Shown one piece after another: positions 17,938-26,943 of a DNA stretch of 64,000 nt; position 1 is the first letter of the stretch; every line of letters starts with the position of its first letter. Source of the DNA: Betaproteobacteria bacterium (GTDB lineage: Bacteria; Pseudomonadota; Gammaproteobacteria; Burkholderiales; Casimicrobiaceae). The stretch lies in contig JAAFJO010000001.1 in the NCBI GenBank assembly GCA_013298145.1, positions 620,001-684,000 on the forward strand, written 5' to 3'. The notes below the pieces were generated by a model that searched no databases, was not told the origin of the DNA, and saw nothing but the letters and a program-made list of their open reading frames with translations. Made by a program: the position numbers and the translations under genes.

Positions 17938-18654
17938 ATGAATACTATTCCATCATTCAAGAGTTCAGTGCTGACCGACATCGAGTCGACTCGATTGTTG
18001 AGATCGGCTTTTCCGCGTTCGTTGGAGGTTTACGTTGACAACGCGTTGCGCGTTGTACCGCTTGCTGAGACGAGACCGTTTGTGAACGAACACGCGAGCG
18101 TCGATGTGCGCGGCGAAGAGTTCTGCTTGCTTCGACGTGTTTACTTTGATTACGCGTACATCAAAGACGGCGGTTGGCACACTCACGCGCGATGGCAGTT
18201 GCCTTCGCTTGAGCAGGACATTCTGGCGTGTATCTACAGCACTCATCATGACGGTACGGTGCGCGCGCAGACGATCAATCGACTGATCGAATCGCGACAC
18301 GACTGGGCACTCCCGTACCTATTGAACTTGGTAAGCGACTATGTCATTGAAGTTACGGAATTGATCGACTACCGAGTTAACCGAATCAATGCGGATCGTT
18401 TGCGGGAGTTTGCCGCAACAAACCGCCAATTTATCTCTCGATCCGCCGATCGAGCGCTAAGCTATTGGGACCTAGGCCATCGAGTACGTCACCACTCGGG
18501 TGCCGATCAACCACAGTATGAGTGGCTGGAAGATTACCCGGCTTACAAAACGCTAAGGCAGCTCGAACTTTGGCCGCGATTGCTCGCGAGGAAGTCGCTT
18601 CGCAAGCAGCGAAGACTTCGGGCCAGACGAATCGCGCGAGCATTGGAAAAGTAG
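17938..18654 (+). CDS. Uncharacterised protein, likely last gene of the rtcB operon
   Basis: 238-aa ORF starting 10 bp after the zinc-ribbon gene, same strand; basic C-terminus; no family recognised. Confidence 0.7.
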   Translation: MNTIPSFKSSVLTDIESTRLLRSAFPRSLEVYVDNALRVVPLAETRPFVNEHASVDVRGEEFCLLRRVYFDYAYIKDGGWHTHARWQLPSLEQDILACIYSTHHDGTVRAQTINRLIESRHDWALPYLLNLVSDYVIEVTELIDYRVNRINADRLREFAATNRQFISRSADRALSYWDLGHRVRHHSGADQPQYEWLEDYPAYKTLRQLELWPRLLARKSLRKQRRLRARRIARALEK

Positions 18655-18733
18655 CCCGGATGCTCGCACCCGGGTTTCCGTGTATGTGCGCGAAGCGCTG
18701 GTGTTCAATCGGCGTTGGTTGGTATCAATTTGT

Positions 18734-18756
18734 GGTGCAATGAGATTGCACCCTAC
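18734..18756. repeat. GGTGCRAT-N3-ATYGCACCCTACG stem-loop repeat
   Basis: GGTGCAAT-GAG-ATTGCACCCTACG; a second copy is at 53871. Confidence 0.7.
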
Positions 18757-18762
18757 GATCCG

Positions 18763-19113
18763 CTACGGTTTCCCGTACGCGCGCTCAACCTTGGCGACTC
18801 GCAATTCGAAGTGTTCGTACCAACGCTCGTGTCCGTTTTGTTGGGCGACTAGGTGTTCGGCGTTGGCTTTCCATTTGACGATTGCGGCCTCGTCGCGCCA
18901 GTAGGAGACGGTGATGCCGAAGCCGTCGGCGCCGCGTGCGGATTCGATGCCGAGATAGCCGTCTTGTTGGGCGGCGAGTTCGACCATGCGGTCTGCCATG
19001 TCGCCGTAGCCGTCGGACGCCCCGTGTCCGTCGTTGTCCGCACCGGGGGTTCGAAAGCTGGAGAAGATCACGGCGTAGTAAGGTGGTTTAGGAAGCGTTG
19101 TGAAGTTCGTCAT
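18763..19113 (-). CDS. Antibiotic biosynthesis monooxygenase (ABM)-family protein
   Basis: YYAVIFSSFRTPGADNDGHGASDGYGDMADRMVELAAQQDGYLGIESARGADGFGITVSYWRDEAAIVKWKANAEH. Start at internal Met (MTNFTTLPKPPYYAV). Confidence 0.85.
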   Translation of the reverse strand: MTNFTTLPKPPYYAVIFSSFRTPGADNDGHGASDGYGDMADRMVELAAQQDGYLGIESARGADGFGITVSYWRDEAAIVKWKANAEHLVAQQNGHERWYEHFELRVAKVERAYGKP

Positions 19114-19226
19114 TTTCGTATCGTGAGGCGTTCGAGGTGTGGGCAGAAAGCGTATCGCAACCGACACAATTCGCAGATGCGCGTTCGGCATTGCGGCTGA
19201 TGCGACGGATATTCAATAATCGCTGG

Positions 19227-20000
19227 ATGCGCATTCTCATCACCGGACTCAATGGAACCTTAGCGCCGCATCTCGCGAGCCTCGCGCGCGCACGCTCGCA
19301 TGAGGTGGTTGGTTGGGATCGCGATGCTGTTTCTCCGGATGATGCATCGGCGGGTGATGCGTTTCTTCGCAACACGCAACCCGATGCCATTGCACATTTG
19401 GGCTTCGGGAGCGAGGATTGGTCTGCGCGGCTTGCGACTTGGGCCGCGGCGAATGATCGATCGTTTGTGTTCACGAGCACGGCAATGGTGTTCGATCACA
19501 TGCCCGATGGTCCGCACCACGTGAATGATGAGCGTACGGCGAAAGATGATTACGGACGCTACAAAATTCGTTGCGAAGACGCGATCCGCGCGGCGAATCC
19601 GCGAGCGTGCATCGCGCGGATTGGTTGGCAAATCGACATCGACGATGAAGGCAAAGCGCGGGGCAACAACATGCTTGCAGCGCTCGATCAACAGCAAGCG
19701 AGCGATGGGCGAATTCGCGCGAGCACTGCGTGGCGGCCCGCGTGTTCGTTTATGGGTGATACAGCGTTGGCTTTGCTTCAGTTGATCGAGCAGCGCAGTG
19801 AAGGTGTTGTGCATCTCGATAGCAATGCAGACTCGGCGCTCAATTTCTATGGGTTGGTTACGTCACTCAAAGTGCGGTTCGCACGAGCATCGTGGATCAT
19901 CGAGCCGCATGCAGAGTACGTTCACGATCAGCGGCTGATTGCTGCGGAGAGTAGCGCGGTGCGTATCGCGCCGCTTTCAGCACGGCTCGGTAGCCAATAA
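19227..20000 (+). CDS. NAD-dependent epimerase/dehydratase (RmlD-like) family protein
   Basis: MRILITGLNGTLAPHLASLARARSHEVVGWDRD, FVFTSTAMVFD, YGRYKIRCEDAIRA SDR motifs. Confidence 0.85.
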   Translation: MRILITGLNGTLAPHLASLARARSHEVVGWDRDAVSPDDASAGDAFLRNTQPDAIAHLGFGSEDWSARLATWAAANDRSFVFTSTAMVFDHMPDGPHHVNDERTAKDDYGRYKIRCEDAIRAANPRACIARIGWQIDIDDEGKARGNNMLAALDQQQASDGRIRASTAWRPACSFMGDTALALLQLIEQRSEGVVHLDSNADSALNFYGLVTSLKVRFARASWIIEPHAEYVHDQRLIAAESSAVRIAPLSARLGSQ

Positions 20001-20124
20001 TTGCAATGCAACTTGGATCGCTATACCCAAGCTTAAACAGAGCAGAAGTCAATAAATAAAATTTATCAAGGCTAAGGCTTTTATCCCACTAGCCCTTTTT
20101 CAATAGGGAATAGGATTCAAAAGC

Positions 20125-20628
20125 TTATTGGGTTTCAACAAGCTGTAATGCCATGTAGAGCACATCAGGCTCGGGGTTGTGCACATACGCGTCGGTCTCT
20201 TCGAAACCGAGTGATCGGTACAGCGAAATCGCGGCTGGCATCCGTGTGCGCAGTGTGTCGAGTTTCATCGTGCGATAGCCTGCGGCGCGCGCGAAATCGA
20301 CGGAGGTTTGCGCAAGGGCGCGTCCCACCCCCATGCCCTTCGCAGCGTCCTCCACCCAAAGACGTTTCATCTCGCATTCCGCGTCGTTTAAGGGCTTCAC
20401 TGCGATGCAGCCCAGCGGTTCTTGATCGCTTGTTCGTCGCGCGATCCACAAATTTCCACGAGGCTTCACATATGCGCCCGGGAGCGCGGCAAGCTCAGCC
20501 TCGAAGTGCTGAAAACACAAGTCGATTTGCGTCCATGTTTGATAGCGACGCATCAAACCGCGCAGTGCATCCAAGTCTGTAGCCTGCGCTTCGAGAAGGG
20601 TGAAGGCAGCGTGATTTCCCGCTTTCAT
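20125..20628 (-). CDS. GNAT family N-acetyltransferase
   Basis: KRLWVEDAAKGMGVGRALAQTSVDFARAAGYRTMKLDTLRTRMPAAISLYRSLGFEETDAY. Confidence 0.92.
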   Translation of the reverse strand: MKAGNHAAFTLLEAQATDLDALRGLMRRYQTWTQIDLCFQHFEAELAALPGAYVKPRGNLWIARRTSDQEPLGCIAVKPLNDAECEMKRLWVEDAAKGMGVGRALAQTSVDFARAAGYRTMKLDTLRTRMPAAISLYRSLGFEETDAYVHNPEPDVLYMALQLVETQ

Positions 20629-20683
20629 AGCTGTCTAAATTTCACGATTGCATCAAGGAGGCAGGCGCGTGTTTCGCGCCAGC

Positions 20684-21343
20684 TCATCGGTTTTCAGGAC
20701 ACGCACCGCTCGCCACGCTGCTGCTCGGGATACGCACTTTGAATTCTTCGAGCTTCTGCATCACGCTTTGCGGTGGCTCACGCAGCACGATTGAAGCGCC
20801 AGCGACGGTTTGTTGCCGCTGCCGATACACGGCTGTTTTCACACCCTTGTTGCGCACTTCTTCAAATCGGCTGTCTGCCGCGCTACGGGTGCGAAATACG
20901 CCAAGCGAAATTGACCATTGCCACTGACCCGCTTCGCTCACGATTGCGGCGTCGTTCACATTGAGTCGGCCGAGTTCTGCGAGCGCGCGCTCGGCGGCCG
21001 CTTTGTTGGCTTTGGGCGGAATGTAGACCCAGTGTTCAGCGGTGATGTCTACTTTACGGGTCGACACGGTCTTTCCGAGCGCGAGCGGTTCAAGAAGCGC
21101 GCGCGCTTGGGTGAGTTCGGCATCATTAAAGGGCCCCCATTCCGCGCATGCGAGTGTGAGCTGTGCCGCTTTTGCGGGGCCGAGCTTGGCGTACTGCTGC
21201 GCGCTTAGTACGCGCACGCTCTCCGGATTCATCGGCTTTAAGCGTTCGTTATCGGGCGAGGCATTGGCGGCAAATTCGCGGTAATAGCCGTAGCCAAACA
21301 CCGCAAGGTTGGCGAGGAGCAACACAAAGACCCAGCGTTTCAT
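20684..21343 (-). CDS. SPOR domain-containing protein
   Basis: N-terminal TM segment and C-terminal QWQWSISLGVFRTRSAADSRFEEVRNKGVKTAVYR; overlaps coaX by 4 bp. Confidence 0.78.
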   Translation of the reverse strand: MKRWVFVLLLANLAVFGYGYYREFAANASPDNERLKPMNPESVRVLSAQQYAKLGPAKAAQLTLACAEWGPFNDAELTQARALLEPLALGKTVSTRKVDITAEHWVYIPPKANKAAAERALAELGRLNVNDAAIVSEAGQWQWSISLGVFRTRSAADSRFEEVRNKGVKTAVYRQRQQTVAGASIVLREPPQSVMQKLEEFKVRIPSSSVASGACPENR

Positions 21344-22086
21344 CGCGAAGCCTCCAGCGCCACCAAACGCACACCTTCGAGCGCTAAGGTGTCGATCACC
21401 GTAGCATCGGCGCGCAGATGCGGCAGCAGTCGATACGCGCTGCCGCCAGTGAGCACCACTTTGGGCTCACGGAGATGCCCACGCTCATGTAACACCTTCG
21501 CCAATCGCGCATGGCTTGCTTGAATTGCGCCCACCATGGCATCGATGGCGCCGGTTGCAAGCGCATCGCGCGTGTTTCTTGGCTGACTGGTCCAGTCTCC
21601 AGCGTCCACCGATAGCGCGGCGGTGTTGCCAGCGAGCCCGCCCAACATCGCGTGATACCCGGCGACGATTGCGCCCCCTAAGAATCGGCCAGTCTCGTCG
21701 AGCTGATCGATCGTGAGGGCGGTTCCGGCGCTGACCACAAGGCAGGGCCCGAGCTTTCGCTGCCAGGACGCGACGAGTGCGGCCCAGCGATCCGTGCCAA
21801 GACGCGCTGGATCGTCATAGCTATTCACCACGCCGCCGCAGCTCGCTGTGGATTCAATCCATTCGACCGCGTGGCCGAGCGATGCGAGTTGCTCTTCGAT
21901 TTTTCGGCGGGTGACTGCATTAGCGACGTGGCTCCCCGCAATTCGAGTTGGCCTGAGCGTTTCGACGCCCGCGCGGTCAAGAAATTGATCGAGTTCGGCG
22001 ATAAACATCGCGCCGCGACTCACGATCACATCATGGTCAAAGGCGGCCCATTTGAGGCGTGTATTGCCGATATCGAGTGCGAGCAT
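21340..22086 (-). CDS. coaX: Type III pantothenate kinase
   Basis: MLALDIGNTRLKWAAFD, DRWAALVASWQRKLGPCLVVSAGTALTIDQLDETGRFLGGAIVAGY. Start at internal Met. Confidence 0.93.
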   Translation of the reverse strand: MLALDIGNTRLKWAAFDHDVIVSRGAMFIAELDQFLDRAGVETLRPTRIAGSHVANAVTRRKIEEQLASLGHAVEWIESTASCGGVVNSYDDPARLGTDRWAALVASWQRKLGPCLVVSAGTALTIDQLDETGRFLGGAIVAGYHAMLGGLAGNTAALSVDAGDWTSQPRNTRDALATGAIDAMVGAIQASHARLAKVLHERGHLREPKVVLTGGSAYRLLPHLRADATVIDTLALEGVRLVALEASR

Positions 22087-22106
22087 GCGGGCGAAGTATG
22101 AGTCAA

Positions 22107-22883
22107 TCAGGCCGGGCGCAACGAAACCGCGCCCGAGTGAAGTGTATGCAATGCGCGCCCATCGTCGATGACAAGCGCGCCGCCTTCGTCGAGCGCCGTG
22201 ATTCGGCCCACGTACGATTGCCCGCTCGCATCGCCGCGCTCGAATACACGCACGGGCGTGTTGGCATATGCGCGGCGCGACCACCATTCCTCTCGAAATA
22301 TGCCAAAACCAGACTGCTCAAAACGATCCAGTGTGAGCGATAACTCGTTTAACAACGCGCTACGTAGCGCGTTACAAATGATGGTGGCACCGTCGGCATG
22401 TCGTGGGAGAACAGTGCTCACGAGCGCTGCGGGCGGTAACGCATCCGTCTCGAAAGACGTTGCGTTGGACGGATGCGGTGCGCGCACGTTAACGCCGACA
22501 CCGATCACGGCGCTGCGCCCACCGCCTTCGTGAGGCACGGTTTCCACCAATACCCCCGCGAGCTTGGCGCGATCTTCGTGCAGAACATCGTTCGGCCACT
22601 TCAGAGTGATGCGATCTGGAGAGAAATTCGTCACCGAGCGCGCCACCGCGAGCCCAACGGCGAGGCTCAGGCCATCGAGCCTGCGCGAAGACGAAAACGT
22701 CCACCCGACGCTCAACAAAACCGCGTCGCCCGCCTCGGCATACCAACGTCGTCCGCGCTGGCCGCGGCCTGTGGTTTGCACATCCGCCGAGACTGCGCGC
22801 TGATGAATCGGGCCCAGGGAAGCGCGGCGAAGCAATTCCGAGTTGGTGGAATCGATGCTGCTGACGTGTTCAAGAACAAACAT
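22107..22883 (-). CDS. birA: Biotin--[acetyl-CoA-carboxylase] ligase
   Basis: VQTTGRGQRGRRWYAEAGDAVLLSVGW, LKWPNDVLHEDRAKLAGVLVE, VIGVGVNV motifs. Confidence 0.93.
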   Translation of the reverse strand: MFVLEHVSSIDSTNSELLRRASLGPIHQRAVSADVQTTGRGQRGRRWYAEAGDAVLLSVGWTFSSSRRLDGLSLAVGLAVARSVTNFSPDRITLKWPNDVLHEDRAKLAGVLVETVPHEGGGRSAVIGVGVNVRAPHPSNATSFETDALPPAALVSTVLPRHADGATIICNALRSALLNELSLTLDRFEQSGFGIFREEWWSRRAYANTPVRVFERGDASGQSYVGRITALDEGGALVIDDGRALHTLHSGAVSLRPA

Positions 22884-23229
22884 GGGTAGTCAGGTGCGCG
22901 CGTTCAAAATGAACGAGCTTTTCGTTACGACGCTTATTTTATTGGCGCTGGAGCGAGATAAATCTTATTAGCGGAATCGAAACAAGCTGTTGCTGTTCGT
23001 CTGAAATTATGGGACAAATAAGAAAATTTGCTGTTTGTAGAGGTCCAATAAATGGCAAACCCTAGTGCCTTAACTCTTGTATAGGACTTAGACTAAAACA
23101 TTACCGACCGCGTGGTCGGTTTTGTTTCGTTGTGCGGCTCGGTCTACCGCCAAACGAAGCAAGAGCGTGATCGTAGCGCAGCGTTGAACATGGTTTTTGC
23201 GCTGCGGCTGAGTTCGATGAATAAGGAGG

Positions 23230-25179
23230 TTGACCGACATGCCCGAACCCACGACGTTTCCGCGTCTGCTGCTCGCACACGCCAACGCGCGCCCTGACGC
23301 GCCCGCGCTGCGCGAGAAGTACCTCGGTATTTGGCAAACCTGGACCTGGCGGGAAACAGCCACGGAAGTTCGCGAAGTTGCCGCCGGTTTGGCGTCGCTC
23401 GGCTTCAAACGCGGCGATAACCTCGCAATCATTGGGGATAACCGTCCGCAGCTGTACATGGCATTTGCGGCCGCGCAATGTTTGGGCGGGATCGCCGTGC
23501 CCATGTATCAAGACGCCGTCGCCGATGAGATGACCTACGTTCTTGAAAACGCCGAAATCAAGTTTGCAATCGTTGAAGATCAAGAACAAGTCGACAAGCT
23601 GCTTGAAGCGCGAGAAAAGGCGCATGTCGATCACATCATTTACGACGATCCACGCGGCTTGCGCAATTACAGCGCGCCTGGCCTGCAAAGCTTAGAAGCG
23701 CTCCGCGCGCTCGGCCGCGATTACATGGCGAAGCATCCAAGTTTTATCGATGCCGAAATCGAAAAGGGCAAAACGACTGATGTTTCAGTCATGCTCTACA
23801 CCTCAGGCACGACGGGCAAACCGAAAGGCGTGTGCCAAACGCACGAAGCGTTCATCACCGCTGCAGAAGGCGGTGTTTCGTTCGACAAATTAGTGGGGAC
23901 CGATAACGTGCTCTCCTATTTGCCAATGGCGTGGGTGGGCGATCATTTGTTTTCCTACGCACAGTGGCTGGTGGCGGGGTTCACCGTGAACTGCCCGGAA
24001 TCGGGCGACACCGTGATGATCGATCTGCGCGAAATCGGCCCGACCTATTACTTTGCGCCACCGCGCATCTTCGAAGGCATGCTGACCAACGTAATGATTC
24101 GCATGGAAGATGCGAGCAAGTTGAAGCGCTGGCTGTTTGACAAGTTCATGGCGGTCGCCAAGCGCTCGGGCGCGAAGATTCTGGATGGCGAAGCGGTTTC
24201 GTTGGGCGATCGCGTGAAGTACGCGCTGGGCAACGTGTTGGTGTTCGGCCCGCTTAAAAACACGCTCGGTCTGAGCCGCATTCGCGTCGCCTACACCGCA
24301 GGCGCAGCGATCGGCCCGGATCTCTTCCGTTTCTATCGCTCGATCGGCATCAATTTGAAGCAGCTTTACGGACAAACGGAAACCTGTGCGTACGTCACCT
24401 TGCAGCCGGATCGCCAGATCAAGTTTGATAGCGTGGGCAAGGCGGCGCCGTCCGTCGAAGTAAAACTCGCTGAGAATGGCGAAGTGCTCGTGCGCGGTCC
24501 GATGGTGCTCAAGGAGTACTACAAACGGCCGGACGCGACGGCGGAATCCATCGACCAAGAAGGCTATTTCCACACCGGCGATGCGGGCGTGTTCGATGGC
24601 GATGGACATCTCAAAATCATCGATCGCGCGAAGGACGTAGGCCGACTCGCAAACGATGCGATGTTTGCGCCGAACTACATCGAGAACAAACTCAAGTTCT
24701 TCTCGCACATTAAAGAGGCGGTCTGTTTCGGCCACGGCAAAGACGCAGTGATGGCGTTTATCAATATTGACCTCACCGCCGTAGGCAACTGGGCTGAGCG
24801 ACGAAATTTAGTGTACTCGGGCTACATTGATCTGGCCGGCAAGCCCGAGGTTTACGAGCTGATCCGCGAATGTGTTGAGCAGTGCAACGCAGAACTCGCC
24901 ACCGAAGGTGAGCTCGCGCATTCGCAAATCGCACGCTTCTTGGTGTTGCACAAAGAGCTCGATCCCGATGATGATGAGCTCACGCGCACACGCAAGGTCC
25001 GTCGCGGCTTCATTCAAGAAAAGTACGGTCCGCTCGTCGATGCGCTCTTCAGCGGCAAGCAGATTCAACACATTGAAACGCAAGTGAAGTTCGAAGACGG
25101 CCGCACCGGCTCAATTGCAGCCGATATCAAAATCGCAGACGCGAAGCGCTTCCCGGCGGTGGCAAAGGCGGCGGCATGA
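23230..25179 (+). CDS. Long-chain acyl-CoA synthetase / AMP-binding protein
   Basis: MLYTSGTTGKPKGVCQTHEAF, LKQLYGQTETCAYVT, GYFHTGDAGVFDGDGHLKIIDRAKDV. Confidence 0.94.
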   Translation: MTDMPEPTTFPRLLLAHANARPDAPALREKYLGIWQTWTWRETATEVREVAAGLASLGFKRGDNLAIIGDNRPQLYMAFAAAQCLGGIAVPMYQDAVADEMTYVLENAEIKFAIVEDQEQVDKLLEAREKAHVDHIIYDDPRGLRNYSAPGLQSLEALRALGRDYMAKHPSFIDAEIEKGKTTDVSVMLYTSGTTGKPKGVCQTHEAFITAAEGGVSFDKLVGTDNVLSYLPMAWVGDHLFSYAQWLVAGFTVNCPESGDTVMIDLREIGPTYYFAPPRIFEGMLTNVMIRMEDASKLKRWLFDKFMAVAKRSGAKILDGEAVSLGDRVKYALGNVLVFGPLKNTLGLSRIRVAYTAGAAIGPDLFRFYRSIGINLKQLYGQTETCAYVTLQPDRQIKFDSVGKAAPSVEVKLAENGEVLVRGPMVLKEYYKRPDATAESIDQEGYFHTGDAGVFDGDGHLKIIDRAKDVGRLANDAMFAPNYIENKLKFFSHIKEAVCFGHGKDAVMAFINIDLTAVGNWAERRNLVYSGYIDLAGKPEVYELIRECVEQCNAELATEGELAHSQIARFLVLHKELDPDDDELTRTRKVRRGFIQEKYGPLVDALFSGKQIQHIETQVKFEDGRTGSIAADIKIADAKRFPAVAKAAA

Positions 25180-25958
25180 GCGAAAGAAAAATCGGCGACG
25201 TGATTCTGAAGGCGGAGAATATTTCGCTTTCCTTCGGCGGCGTCAAAGCGCTCACCAATATTTCGTTGGATGTGCGCGAGCATGAGATTCGCGCCATCAT
25301 CGGCCCGAACGGCGCGGGTAAAAGCTCGATGTTGAACGTGATTAACGGCGTTTACCATCCACAAGAGGGCACCATCACCTATCGTGGCGAACAGCGCAAA
25401 GACATGGATACCAATGCCGCTGCACAAAGCGGCATTGCGCGCACCTTCCAAAACATCGCGCTTTTCTCTGGCATGAGTGTGCTCGACAACATCATGACGG
25501 GCCGTAACTTGAAGATCAAATCGAGCTTCATCGAACAGGCGCTGTGGATCGGTCGTGCACGTCGGGAAGAGATGGAAAACCGCAAAGTGGTCGAGGAAAT
25601 CATCGACTTCTTACAGCTTCAACACGTTCGCAAAACCCCCGTTGCGCGCTTGCCTTACGGCATTAAAAAACGTGTAGAGCTTGCGCGTGCTTTGGCTGCT
25701 GAGCCCAACATGCTCTTGCTTGACGAGCCGATGGCCGGGATGAACGTAGAAGAGAAACAAGACATGTGCCGTTTTGTGCTCGATACCAACGATCAATTCG
25801 GCACCACCATCGTATTGATCGAACACGATATGGGTGTCGTGATGGATATTTCTGATCGCGTTGCTGTGCTCGACTACGGCAAAAAGATTGGTGACGGCAC
25901 GCCAGATGAGGTTCGGAACAATCCCGAAGTCATCAAGGCTTACCTGGGAGCGCACTAA
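25176..25958 (+). CDS. livG: Branched-chain amino acid-type ABC transporter ATP-binding protein (LivG-like)
   Basis: IIGPNGAGKSSMLNVINGVYHP, LLLDEPMAGMNVEEK; 4-bp overlap with the upstream synthetase gene. Confidence 0.9.
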   Translation: MSERKIGDVILKAENISLSFGGVKALTNISLDVREHEIRAIIGPNGAGKSSMLNVINGVYHPQEGTITYRGEQRKDMDTNAAAQSGIARTFQNIALFSGMSVLDNIMTGRNLKIKSSFIEQALWIGRARREEMENRKVVEEIIDFLQLQHVRKTPVARLPYGIKKRVELARALAAEPNMLLLDEPMAGMNVEEKQDMCRFVLDTNDQFGTTIVLIEHDMGVVMDISDRVAVLDYGKKIGDGTPDEVRNNPEVIKAYLGAH

Positions 25959-26854
25959 TGCAATTCTTTTTCGAAGTACTGATCGCAGGATTGCTCTCGG
26001 GCGTGATGTACGCGCTGGTCGCGCTCGGATTCGTGTTGATCTTCAAAGCCTCGGGCGTGTTCAATTTCGCGCAGGGTGCGATGGTGTTTTTCGCAGCGCT
26101 CACAACGGTGGGATTGAAAGAAGAGTTTGGACTCTCGCTGTGGGTGGCAATCCCCATCACGATGGTGGTCATGGTCTTGTTGGGTATCGCCACCGAGCGG
26201 ATTGTGCTCAGGCCACTCGTGAACCAGCACGACATTACACTTTTCATGGCGACCATCGGTTTGACCTTCTTTATCGAAGGTTTCGCACAGCTCGTATGGG
26301 GCTCAACGGTGCGCAAGCTCGATTTGCCGATCCAAGACGTGCCCATCGAATTTGTGATGGAACGAACGGGAATGCTCATCTCACAGTTTGACGTGATCGC
26401 AGCGATCATCTGCGCGATTCTTGTGGCCGCGCTCGCGATCCTGTTCAACAAAACAAAAGTCGGGCGAGCGCTCCGCGCAGTGGCTGATGACCACCAAGCC
26501 GCCCTCTCGGTCGGGATTCCGCTGCAACACGTGTGGGCCATCGTGTGGGCGGTCGCTGGCTTTGTTGCGCTGGTGGCCGGGCTTCTGTGGGGCGCGCGAA
26601 ATGGCGTGCAGTTTGCGCTCATCTTCGTGGCGCTCAAAGCGCTGCCGGTGCTGATTCTCGGCGGCTTCACTTCGGTGCCCGGCGCAATCGTTGGCGGACT
26701 CATCATCGGCGCTTCCGAAAAACTCGCTGAGGTTTACATTGGCCCGTATGTCGGCGGCGGCATCGAAGGCTGGTTCCCGTACGTGCTTGCGCTCGTGTTT
26801 TTGCTGATTCGTCCCGAAGGTTTGTTCGGCGAGAAAATAATTCGGAGGATTTGA
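25958..26854 (+). CDS. livH: Branched-chain ABC transporter permease (LivH-like)
   Basis: LLSGVMYALVALGFVLIFKASGVFNFAQGAMVFFAAL, LGGFTSVPGAIVGGLIIGASEKLAE. Confidence 0.92.
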   Translation: MQFFFEVLIAGLLSGVMYALVALGFVLIFKASGVFNFAQGAMVFFAALTTVGLKEEFGLSLWVAIPITMVVMVLLGIATERIVLRPLVNQHDITLFMATIGLTFFIEGFAQLVWGSTVRKLDLPIQDVPIEFVMERTGMLISQFDVIAAIICAILVAALAILFNKTKVGRALRAVADDHQAALSVGIPLQHVWAIVWAVAGFVALVAGLLWGARNGVQFALIFVALKALPVLILGGFTSVPGAIVGGLIIGASEKLAEVYIGPYVGGGIEGWFPYVLALVFLLIRPEGLFGEKIIRRI

Positions 26855-26881
26855 GCTGTGAACCAATCGAGCGCCATAGTT

Positions 26882-26913
26882 GATGGGTATCGCTTCGCTC
26901 TACCCATCCTACG
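26882..26913. repeat. GATGGGTATCGCTTCGCTCTACCCATCCTACG stem-loop repeat
   Basis: Arms GATGGGTA/TACCCATC followed by CTACG. Confidence 0.65.
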
Positions 26914-26943
26914 TGTTTTCGTTACTGTAACCGGAGTCCGCAC

